This document shows positions 1-6,588 of a stretch of DNA of 10,323 bases, piece after piece (positions within the stretch are counted from its first letter, which is position 1; each line of letters starts with the position of its first letter). Under the pieces are notes generated by a model, which was given only the letters and a program-made list of their open reading frames with translations, did not search any database and was not told the DNA's origin. The stretch is taken from positions 1 through 10,323 of the forward strand of contig CAMZKK010000209.1 of the NCBI GenBank assembly GCA_947311175.1, written 5' to 3'. This stretch comes from an uncultured Planctomycetota bacterium (GTDB lineage: Bacteria; Planctomycetota; SZUA-567; JAFGNG01). A program made the position numbers and the translations under genes.

Positions 1-701
1 CTTGCCTTGAATGCATTGTTGCCATCTTGTGGCATACTGGCATGGCACTGCTTGCCATGAACTTTAAACTTTACCCAAGTTAGAGTTTTTTCCGCAACCT
101 CAATCATTGTTGAGTCCGGTGCTCCGGCATCGGGAACGATAATTATGTCGTCTTTGCCAAACATTTCCAAATGATTATCTACGATATAGTCAAGTCCATA
201 TTCGGAACCGGTTTCTTCATCGGCACAAAAAATTAAAGAGATTGTATGAGATGGTTTTATTTTGCAGTCAACAAAAGCCTTTGCCATAAATAATGCACTG
301 GTTAGCCCTTGTTGGTTGTCTTCAACTCCTCTTCCAAATAATTTTCCATCTCGTTCTTCAACTTTCCATGGATCGGTTTTCCACAGCTCAAGGTCGCCGG
401 CAGGAACGACATCGGTGTGTGCCATAATCCATAATTTTTTTGATGAGATGCCCTTGATGGTTGCGATTAAATTTGGGCGGATTCCGTTTTTGGCATCTTT
501 CTCAGGGACATTTATTTCTTGAATGTCGGTTATCCCGTTTTTGATGAGAAAGTTTTTGATAAATTCGGTTTTGTCATATTCACCCTCGCCACCATTTTTA
601 GGAGAAAGGGCTTTGATGGCTGTGATTTTTTTTTGGAAATCTACCATCTCTCTTGTTGATTCGGTTATTCTTGTGGTTATGGTTTTTAGTTTATCTTTCA
701 T
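1..701 (-). CDS. M20 family metallopeptidase (ArgE/DapE-like), 3' end cut by window edge
   Basis: Reverse-strand frame open from an ATG at 701 through the left edge, giving 233 residues with no stop. An in-frame TGA three codons upstream makes this the earliest possible start. The zinc-hydrolase motifs of family M20 are in order: MAHTDVV (H95, D97), GRGVEDNQQG (D128, the bridging aspartate), DEETGSEYG (catalytic E162 and ligand E163), PDAG (D191), and HGKQCHAS (H220) opening the dimerisation domain. M20 enzymes are cytosolic di-zinc hydrolases acting on dipeptides or N-acyl amino acids. The spacing and wording best recall the M20 subgroup often labelled succinyl-diaminopimelate desuccinylase-like, but substrate cannot be read from sequence. 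The missing C-terminal part should carry the last zinc ligand. The start overlaps the 3' end of the HD-GYP gene by 11 bp and has no clear Shine-Dalgarno, so translation is probably coupled. Family is near certain; substrate is unknown. Confidence 0.93.
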   Translation of the reverse strand, partial: MKDKLKTITTRITESTREMVDFQKKITAIKALSPKNGGEGEYDKTEFIKNFLIKNGITDIQEINVPEKDAKNGIRPNLIATIKGISSKKLWIMAHTDVVPAGDLELWKTDPWKVEERDGKLFGRGVEDNQQGLTSALFMAKAFVDCKIKPSHTISLIFCADEETGSEYGLDYIVDNHLEMFGKDDIIIVPDAGAPDSTMIEVAEKTLTWVKFKVHGKQCHASMPQDGNNAFKA

Positions 702-2166
702 TGAAAATCATTGTGGTCCTGTGTGATGGTTTGTTTTTAATTTTATAAAGATTATGTTCTAAAAAAAAGTTTACTATATTTATATCCAGCTTCTTGCGTT
801 CAGCCATTCCTCTAATTATTTCAGCAGATTTTTCATGGGGAATTGCCGGTTTGTAAGGTCTGTCACGAGCGGTTAGGGCGTCATAAACATCTGCCACCGC
901 CATAATTTTTCCGCCAAGCGGAATATCTTTATCATTTCGATGAAATGGATAGCCACTGCCGTCAGGAGATTCATGATGGCTACCAGCAATCTTTGCAATG
1001 TTTTTCATCCCTTCCGGCCACGAGATTGCATTTAGGACAGATTGCGTTTTCGTTACATGGCTTTGCATGATGGCTAATTCTTTTTTGTTAAGGGTGCCTT
1101 TCTTTATTGAGAAGTAATCATGTTCTTTTTGGTCAATGATTGATAGTTTTAATAAATCGTCAATTTTTTGGGCAGACTCATCATCAAGAAATCCTAATGT
1201 GTTTACTTTTTTCAAAAAACAAATACATTCTTCCGGGTCGGGAAGTTTTTTGTCAATAAATTCTTTGGCTTCATTATCACCATTCATGCTTTTTAATAGT
1301 GCTTCTGCATACACCCTTCCTAAGCGTTGCTCAATAACATTAATCCAGTTGGTTGGTAGTTTTTGTGCCTTTTGTAATATTTCTTCAGGGACACCAACCT
1401 TCCCCAAATCATGCAAAAGGCAGGCATAACGCAATTCTTTAAATTCATCACGAGTAAAGTGAATATCTTTAAATCGTTCGTCTTCTGACAAATGCATCGC
1501 TTTTGCAATTTGCATGGTCAGAGCGGTTACTCTTCGAGAATGACCGGCAGTTACCGGGTCTCTTTCATCAATCGCAATTGCAATTGCAGAAACAACATTT
1601 TCAAACAGATTTTCAATTTGAGTGTAAAGAGAGGCATTTTCAATATAGACAGCGATTTGTCCGGCAAGAAGTTTTAAAAAGTCTTCGTCTAATTTACTAA
1701 ATACATTTCGTCCTTTTTTGTTTAAAACTTGCAGAACTCCAAGTATCTTGTTCTGGCGATTTTTTAATGGCACACAAAGGATTGATTTTGTTCGATAACC
1801 GGTTTTTTTGTCGATAGTTCTATTAAATAATTTGCAATCATAGGCATCTTCAATATTCAGACATTCTCCGGTATTGGCAACATGTCCAACAATCCCTTGA
1901 TCGAAAGGCACTCTGATTTCTTTTGTTTTAATCCCTTCGGCAACCATTGACCACAATTCATTTGTTTCATAATCACAAAGGAATAAACTTGAGCGTTCCG
2001 CTTCAATCACATCTGTCACCTTGGCAATGACAAGTGGAAACAATTTTTCAAGTTCAACTTGACTTGCCAATTCAAGACCTACTTCAATAATTTGAATACA
2101 CTTCTTGTTTTCAAATTCCAATATTTTGTTTCTTGCTTGAAGTTCTTCTTGATTATTGTTTGTCAC
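691..2166 (-). CDS. GAF domain plus HD-GYP domain phosphohydrolase (probable cyclic-di-GMP phosphodiesterase)
   Basis: 491 residues, GTG start. Residues about 5-30 are a short helical lead. A GAF sensory domain follows at about 30-180 (EAERSSLFLCD, GIVGHVANTG, LCVPLKN, GVLQVLNK). The HD-GYP domain occupies about 185-470. Its metal and catalytic residues all appear present: GHSRRV (H209), LLHDLGK (H252, D253), MQSHV (H370), SHHESPDGSGYP (H397, H398, GYP 405-407) and AVADVYDALTARDRPYK (D426). HD-GYP proteins hydrolyse c-di-GMP to pGpG or GMP, and the GAF domain probably gates this in response to a small ligand. There are no membrane segments, so it should be cytosolic. Between HD and MQSHV lie about 118 residues rather than the usual 20-odd; I recall an HD-GYP subgroup with such an insert. 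The GTG start overlaps the end of the upstream gene by 14 bp, and no ATG occurs before residue 74. Function as an active phosphodiesterase is inferred from the intact motifs. Confidence 0.93.
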   Translation of the reverse strand: MTNNNQEELQARNKILEFENKKCIQIIEVGLELASQVELEKLFPLVIAKVTDVIEAERSSLFLCDYETNELWSMVAEGIKTKEIRVPFDQGIVGHVANTGECLNIEDAYDCKLFNRTIDKKTGYRTKSILCVPLKNRQNKILGVLQVLNKKGRNVFSKLDEDFLKLLAGQIAVYIENASLYTQIENLFENVVSAIAIAIDERDPVTAGHSRRVTALTMQIAKAMHLSEDERFKDIHFTRDEFKELRYACLLHDLGKVGVPEEILQKAQKLPTNWINVIEQRLGRVYAEALLKSMNGDNEAKEFIDKKLPDPEECICFLKKVNTLGFLDDESAQKIDDLLKLSIIDQKEHDYFSIKKGTLNKKELAIMQSHVTKTQSVLNAISWPEGMKNIAKIAGSHHESPDGSGYPFHRNDKDIPLGGKIMAVADVYDALTARDRPYKPAIPHEKSAEIIRGMAERKKLDINIVNFFLEHNLYKIKNKPSHRTTMIFNER

Positions 2167-2497
2167 AATTATTGTCTTTCATTTTTGTGTCGTTTTCGCA
2201 AAACATTACCAATTCATCAATTTCTGATTTATCGTTAAGCTCAATTGGTGGAATGTATCCATCAATATTTTTTACATAAGGACATGATGCCGGAAATGCA
2301 TGAACTTTAATTCCTTGCTCTACTGTCATACATCTAATATGTGCCTCGTGTCTATGGTCATAAACTTTGCATAGATTTGTTGATAGGTCAAGAAATTTGC
2401 AGGGAATATTGCTTATAAATACCCCGTCATCGTCTTCTATTTTTTCGTAGCAACACTTAGCACAGCGTTCGCAGGTTGTTTCTTGTTTGTTTTTCAT
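2153..2497 (-). CDS. YkgJ-type cysteine-cluster protein (putative zinc- or iron-binding)
   Basis: 114 residues with the N-terminal cluster C9-x2-C12-x2-C15-C16, followed by C33, C43, C56 and C72. The pattern CxxCxxCC, then IPCKFLD, LCKVYDHR, IRC and a final SCPY is typical of the YkgJ/UPF0153 family. These small cytosolic proteins are thought to bind zinc or an Fe-S cluster, but their biochemical role is not established. There is no signal peptide or membrane segment. The C-terminus (about 85-114) is charged and less conserved-looking. The ATG at 2497 is preceded by GTAGGT, a reasonable ribosome binding site, and by a promoter-like pair at 2531-2559. It is the first gene of the leftward operon and overlaps the HD-GYP gene by 14 bp. 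Family call is firm; function is open. Confidence 0.85.
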   Translation of the reverse strand: MKNKQETTCERCAKCCYEKIEDDDGVFISNIPCKFLDLSTNLCKVYDHRHEAHIRCMTVEQGIKVHAFPASCPYVKNIDGYIPPIELNDKSEIDELVMFCENDTKMKDNNCDKQ

Positions 2498-2690
2498 TAT
2501 ATACCTACTTTATTTAAATATAGTCTTGCAAAAATACGGATTTACTTGTTTTATGTCAATATTGTTGTTGGGTTAAATTGTATGGGTTAAATGATAATTT
2601 TCATGATACAACCTTTACATATCTTTTTGAAATACTAAGATTATGAAATAAATATTAACCATTGTCTTTAATTCTATAAGGCGAAATGTT
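2498..2690. other. Divergent intergenic region between the cysteine-cluster gene and serC
   Basis: 193 bp, very A+T-rich, separating the leftward operon from rightward serC. It must hold the serC promoter, but I see no clear -35/-10 pair. The best candidate is TTGAAA (2628-2633) with AATATT 18 bp downstream, a weak match. TATCTTTTTG at 2620-2629 recurs upstream of the helicase gene. The serC ribosome binding site AAGG lies at 2678-2681. No ORF, RNA gene or strong hairpin was seen. Confidence 0.5.
2531..2559 (-). promoter_or_regulatory. Predicted promoter of the leftward three-gene operon
   Basis: On the minus strand a perfect TTGACA (2554-2559) is separated by 17 bp from TATTTT (2531-2536), about 33 bp before the ATG at 2497. 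The -10 region also reads TATTTTTG, which fits the TAnnTTTG element known from Bacteroidetes, with TTG 20 bp upstream. Both readings mark the same place as a promoter. The sequence alone cannot say which sigma factor uses it. Confidence 0.5.
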
Positions 2691-3776
2691 ATGGGTAGAA
2701 TACACAATTTTGGGGCAGGTCCGGCAGCCATTCCGGTAGAAGTGCTTGAACAAGCGAAAACCGAATTGCTTGATTATAATGGCACCGGGATGTCAATTAT
2801 GGAAACCAGCCATCGTGCTGCAGCTTTTGATGTTGTTATGAAATCAGCACAAGCTGGAGTAAAAAAACTTCTTGGACTTGGTGAAGATTATGAAGTATTG
2901 TTTTTGCAGGGCGGGGCAAATATGCAGTTTGCCATGATTCCGATGAATTTACTTAATGGCGGAACTGCCGATTATATCGATACCGGTGTTTGGAGCAATA
3001 AGGCGATTAAAGAAGCAAAACTATTTGGTAATGTTAATGTTATCTTTGACGGCAAAGATGTTTGTGGCTATTCAAGAGTGCCAAATGCTGGTGAACTTAA
3101 TTTTACCGAAGGTGCCGCTTATATCCATATAACAAGCAATAATACCATTTACGGCACGGAGTTTTTTGATTTTCCTGCCACAAAAACTCCGCTAATTGTC
3201 GATATGTCAAGCGATATTTTTAGTAGAAAAATGGACTTTTCAAAATTTGATATGATTTATGCCGGTGCACAAAAAAATGCCGGACCGTCAGGGTTAACCA
3301 TCGTGGTTATTAAAAAATCATTGATTGAAAATGTTGATAATTCAAAAATCCCAACCATGCTTCAATATAAATCGCATATCGAAAAAGAATCACTGCTTAA
3401 CACTCCTCCAACTTTTGCCATCTATCTGCTTGACCTTGTTTGTAAGTGGTTAGAAAAACAAGGCGGACTTGAAGGTATTGAAAAGAAGAATATTGAAAAG
3501 GCTGAAAAACTTTACGCCACAATTGACAATAGTGATGGTTATTATCGTTGTCCGGTAGAGAAGGAAAGTCGCTCAAGGATGAATGTCGTCTTTCGTTTAA
3601 AAGATGAAGAACTTGAAAAGAAATTCATTGCCGAGGCAACCTCATCAGGAATGGCTGGACTAAAAGGGCATCGTTCCACCGGTGGAATTAGGGCAAGTAT
3701 TTATAACGCAACAACCATTGACGGAATAAATGCGTTGTGCGAATTTATGGCTGAATTTAAATCAGCAAACGGTTGA
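2691..3776 (+). CDS. serC: Phosphoserine aminotransferase
   Basis: 361 residues, the normal full length for SerC. This cytosolic, homodimeric, PLP-dependent class V aminotransferase converts 3-phosphohydroxypyruvate plus glutamate to 3-phosphoserine in serine synthesis. The family can also act on the related 4-carbon intermediate of pyridoxal-phosphate synthesis. Visible signatures are HNFGAGPAAIP at the N-terminus, MSIMETSHR (34-41), the FLQGGANMQF cofactor loop (71-80), ITSNNTIYGTEF (147-158), and AGAQKNAGPSG with PLP lysine K195. A C-terminal GLKGHRSTGGIRASIYNA (323-340) carries the phosphate-binding HR. The ATG is preceded by AAGG (2678-2681) at suitable spacing. The gene stands alone, with no serA or serB in the window, and is followed by a strong hairpin, so it is probably monocistronic. 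Identification is very secure. Confidence 0.97.
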   Translation: MGRIHNFGAGPAAIPVEVLEQAKTELLDYNGTGMSIMETSHRAAAFDVVMKSAQAGVKKLLGLGEDYEVLFLQGGANMQFAMIPMNLLNGGTADYIDTGVWSNKAIKEAKLFGNVNVIFDGKDVCGYSRVPNAGELNFTEGAAYIHITSNNTIYGTEFFDFPATKTPLIVDMSSDIFSRKMDFSKFDMIYAGAQKNAGPSGLTIVVIKKSLIENVDNSKIPTMLQYKSHIEKESLLNTPPTFAIYLLDLVCKWLEKQGGLEGIEKKNIEKAEKLYATIDNSDGYYRCPVEKESRSRMNVVFRLKDEELEKKFIAEATSSGMAGLKGHRSTGGIRASIYNATTIDGINALCEFMAEFKSANG

Positions 3777-3784
3777 TTTTACTA

Positions 3785-3824
3785 TTAAGGTAGAGACACC
3801 AAGCTGTCTCTACCTTAAAATTTT
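3785..3824 (+). terminator. Probable intrinsic terminator after serC
   Basis: A perfect 14-bp inverted repeat, with arms at 3785-3798 and 3805-3818 and the loop CCAAGC, is followed by AATTTT. It begins 8 bp after the serC stop and ends 11 bp before the next start. The U-tract is short, so termination may be partial and allow some read-through into the next gene. Confidence 0.7.
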
Positions 3825-3835
3825 AGGTTGATTGG

Positions 3836-4366
3836 ATGAAAAAAAATAAAACACAATTCTTGATAGCAATATCTTTTTTGCTTGCAATATCTATCTTGGC
3901 GGTATCTATTCAACTTGCAGCTAAGGAATTTCGTAAAAGGCCATTGTTGATGTTGACAGGTGCATTGCGTAAGGAATTACCGTTAGTGGTTAAATCCCTA
4001 CGACTGACAGAGGATGAAAAAAAAGAACAAAACAGAATAATTGATGCCATCGACAGTGATATAATTTCCGGCAAGATAGGATTTAGAGAAACTACTTTGC
4101 GGGTAAATGATTTGACTGTTGGCAAGTATTTTACTTCTGCTATGATTAATAGTTTTCTTCGCAATCAATTAGATAAACTTGCAATGCCTAAAAAGGACAA
4201 ATCTTTGTTGAAGAAGAAGTTGGTTTCCTTTCGTGAGCAAGTTTTACAAAACAATGTGTCATTGGAGAAAATGAAAGATTTGCAGAATGTTTTAGGACGC
4301 TGGGATGACACTCAAGATACCGAACAGTTTTTTTTCAAATCTAAGGTAAAGCTTGCAGATATATAA
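3836..4366 (+). CDS. Small membrane-anchored protein of unknown function
   Basis: 176 residues that I do not recognise. Residues 1-6 are positively charged, and 8-28 form a single hydrophobic segment without a convincing cleavage site or lipobox cysteine. It is most likely a signal anchor, with the rest outside the cytoplasm. Residues 30-176 are charged, lysine-rich and look mostly helical (for example TEDEKKEQNRIIDAID at 58-73 and a KKDKSLLKKKL stretch near 119-129). The protein lacks cysteine and catalytic-looking motifs. The ATG has an AGG (3825-3827) 8 bp upstream. It ends 40 bp before the next gene in the same direction with no terminator between, so the two are probably co-transcribed and may work together in the envelope. 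That it is a gene is supported by the ribosome binding site, the N-terminal signal pattern and its position; function is unknown. Confidence 0.75.
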   Translation: MKKNKTQFLIAISFLLAISILAVSIQLAAKEFRKRPLLMLTGALRKELPLVVKSLRLTEDEKKEQNRIIDAIDSDIISGKIGFRETTLRVNDLTVGKYFTSAMINSFLRNQLDKLAMPKKDKSLLKKKLVSFREQVLQNNVSLEKMKDLQNVLGRWDDTQDTEQFFFKSKVKLADI

Positions 4367-4406
4367 AATGGTTTCTTCCGATTTTGTGTTGTTAGGGAAA
4401 TAGTAA

Positions 4407-6107
4407 GTGAATCTATCGTTACGAGTGTTGTGCCTGTGTTCATTGTTATTTTGTAAATCTTTTGTTCACGCTTCTGAAGATTCACGTTTCAGGATTTATG
4501 TTGATGTTGGTCGAGTAGCTATCAAAGATAAGGTGGCAGTTAATCTTGGCAATATCTTGCCGGTTGATAAAATTAAATTATCTAAAAGCAAAATCCTCAA
4601 AGCAGATGATTTTATAAAAATTAGGGAAAGTTATATCGCTGCCCTTGAAAAATTCGCAATGACAAAATGCGGAGTAGATGCAAAATTTGTTGAAAGGCTA
4701 AAAAAAGAAAAAGCAATTCGCAACGCATTTTGGTCGGCTATTTCTCCTGATTATGATAATATTAAAAATAGTTGCATTATTTTCGACAATCTTTTGAATA
4801 CTTATCCGAAGCGCGCTAAGAAATACTTTCATTTGGCAATTGCAATTGCTGTGGTTTGGGACACACCGGATGCGGTGAGGAGTAGTCAGTTATATGGTAT
4901 TTGGGGTTTTTCTTTAGAGCAATTTCCACCCATTCCTGATTACTATTATATCTTTGATTATTTTACCACAAAAAGTTTTTTGAAAAATGCAGTTTTTTCT
5001 CCCGATAATTTAAGATGGCCGATTTTGGTGCAACTCGTAACTTTGGAAATATCAAAGAACGAAATTGCGTGGGTTAGAAAAAAATATCTAAAAGATAGAC
5101 GGAATCTCTCACCTCGATATTATGAAGTTGAGTATGACAATAGAAAGACATATACCCATATTTCAAATATAGGTAACCGTCAATATGCTTTGATTAATAT
5201 TCTAAAATATGGTGGTATTTGTGGCGATAGAGCGTACTTCTTATCACAGAATGGCGAAGTGTTTGGTATTCCGTCCATGAAGGTTGCCGGTAGAAGTAGG
5301 TATGGCAGTATGCATGTATGGTCAGGCTTTCTGACAGTTGTTAAGAAAAAACCAAGGCTTGAGTTTGTTGGTGGATTTCAAGGCGATATGTATTACACAG
5401 GTTTGGTTTTTGAAGCACAGACAAGGACTTTGGTGTTAGACAGATATATTCAGCAGATGTATTCTGCGGTATCGATATCATATTCAAAATACATTAAAAG
5501 TTTGTTGGCTTATAGAGTTGGTAAAAGAATAAAAAACGAGAATAAAGAATTGTCTTTAGCCCTTGCAAAGTATGCCATAAAAATAAATTCAATGGCACGA
5601 CCAGGGTGGAAACTTTTGTTTGCACATATAAAGTCAGGAAATGTTGAAAGAAAAGAAGTGCGGGTGTATTTGAATAAATTAATAAAAGACCTCGGTAAAT
5701 TTCCAGATATTGTAGAAGAGGGTGTTGAAGTAATGATGTCAAATATCGCTTTGCATAATCTCAAAAAGCGGATTAGGCTTTATGATAAGGTAATGGTTCT
5801 TTTTAAGAATAGACCTGATTTGCAGGTTAAGTTAAGAATTATCGAAAGCAAAGAACTTGTTACTGCAAACAAGGATAAGATGGCAATTCGAATTGCAATG
5901 AAGACTTGTCTTAAAAATGTAAAAGAGTCGTTTGTTATTCTTCCTTTGGTCAAACAGATTGTGTGTATTGCAAAATACAAAGGATTTGAAAAGGAAACAA
6001 AAAAATACTTTGTAGCGGTCGATGAAAAATTTCCGAAGAAAAGAGGGCAAAAAATGTCGAAGGCATATATTGAATTTAAAGATATTTTAAGAGGTCTTGA
6101 TTTTTAA
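4407..6107 (+). CDS. Secreted transglutaminase-like (cysteine protease fold) protein
   Basis: 566 residues with a GTG start placed 9 bp after TTAGGGA. The N-terminus is a Sec signal peptide: R6, a hydrophobic core 7-16, and probable cleavage after VHA (22/23). The mature protein should therefore be periplasmic or surface-located. Residues about 100-245 are helical. The core at about 255-345 contains YGGICGDRAYF (C272), GSMHVWSGF (H303) and GGFQGDMYYTG (D327), which match the Cys-His-Asp order of the transglutaminase-like superfamily. The tail, about 355-560, is helical and lysine-rich, with possible repeat-like helical hairpins. From memory, similar proteins with WALxHY-type and GGVCxDQAYF-type segments are common in Planctomycetes and relatives, mostly uncharacterised. 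Activity could be proteolytic, cross-linking or lost; the triad looks intact. It pairs with the upstream membrane-anchored gene. Confidence 0.8.
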   Translation: MNLSLRVLCLCSLLFCKSFVHASEDSRFRIYVDVGRVAIKDKVAVNLGNILPVDKIKLSKSKILKADDFIKIRESYIAALEKFAMTKCGVDAKFVERLKKEKAIRNAFWSAISPDYDNIKNSCIIFDNLLNTYPKRAKKYFHLAIAIAVVWDTPDAVRSSQLYGIWGFSLEQFPPIPDYYYIFDYFTTKSFLKNAVFSPDNLRWPILVQLVTLEISKNEIAWVRKKYLKDRRNLSPRYYEVEYDNRKTYTHISNIGNRQYALINILKYGGICGDRAYFLSQNGEVFGIPSMKVAGRSRYGSMHVWSGFLTVVKKKPRLEFVGGFQGDMYYTGLVFEAQTRTLVLDRYIQQMYSAVSISYSKYIKSLLAYRVGKRIKNENKELSLALAKYAIKINSMARPGWKLLFAHIKSGNVERKEVRVYLNKLIKDLGKFPDIVEEGVEVMMSNIALHNLKKRIRLYDKVMVLFKNRPDLQVKLRIIESKELVTANKDKMAIRIAMKTCLKNVKESFVILPLVKQIVCIAKYKGFEKETKKYFVAVDEKFPKKRGQKMSKAYIEFKDILRGLDF

Positions 6108-6225
6108 TTAATTATATATTTTAGTATCTTTTTGGAAATTTTATAGTATCCTTGCCCTTTTAGTAAACTCCTCCGAGATTCATTTCCGCAGAAGTAACAT
6201 TTAATTTAACATGAAAGAATGATAA
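6108..6225 (+). promoter_or_regulatory. Leader region of the DEAD-box helicase gene
   Basis: 118 bp without a gene. TATCTTTTTG (6125-6134) recurs before serC. TATAGT at 6142-6147 could be a -10, but no matching -35 is visible. CTCCTCC at 6168-6174 equals the anti-Shine-Dalgarno core. A three-codon frame, ATG-AAA-GAA-TGA, sits at 6211-6222, just before the helicase ATG. Cold-shock helicase genes such as E. coli csdA often have regulatory leaders, but regulation here is only inferred. Confidence 0.3.
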
Positions 6226-6588
6226 ATGGAAAAAAAAATTAAGTTTAGTGAACTAGGGCTTTCAGAAAAAACCCTTGAAGCTGTAAGTAAAAAAGGTTTT
6301 GAAGAACCAACAACGATTCAAGCAATGGCAATCCCTGTGATGTTAAGGGGAGATACCAACATGATTGCCCAAGCGCAAACCGGCACCGGAAAGACTGCCG
6401 CTTTTGCCTTACCGTTATTAGAAATGATTGACCCAAAGGAGACATCTGTTCAGGCATTGGTACTTACTCCAACAAGAGAATTAGCAATTCAAGTTTCAGA
6501 AGAAATCAATTCCCTTAATTCAGGAACAAAACTAAAAACTGTTCCTGTCTATGGTGGGCAGTCGATTGCTTTGCAGTTGAAATGTTGA
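6226..6588 (+). CDS. deaD: DEAD-box RNA helicase, N-terminal fragment (frameshifted)
   Basis: 120 residues forming the first part of a DEAD-box helicase. They contain the Q motif region GFEEPTTIQ (24-32), Walker A AQTGTGKT (50-57), motif Ia PTRELA (82-87) and the GG motif in VYGGQS (108-113). The frame then ends at TGA 6586-6588 just before motif Ib. The missing continuation lies in the -1 frame. Adding one A to the AAA at 6580-6582 would give LQLKMLKKNVHIVVGTPGR, which aligns without gaps to E. coli CsdA as I recall it. An in-frame TAA directly before ATG 6226 fixes the earliest start; the ribosome binding site is weak (AAAGAA). Alone, this fragment lacks the ATP hydrolysis and RNA-binding motifs and should be inactive. 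Confidence 0.88.
   Translation: MEKKIKFSELGLSEKTLEAVSKKGFEEPTTIQAMAIPVMLRGDTNMIAQAQTGTGKTAAFALPLLEMIDPKETSVQALVLTPTRELAIQVSEEINSLNSGTKLKTVPVYGGQSIALQLKC

Noticed and set aside
262..726. Two plus-strand frames across the left region
   Set aside because: They are antisense to the M20 peptidase, whose zinc-binding motifs are clear on the minus strand.
1565..1590. CAATTGCAATTGC-type short repeat, also seen at about 4838-4852
   Set aside because: Both lie in coding sequence and come from alternating Ala-Ile codons (AIAIA). They are explained by the proteins.
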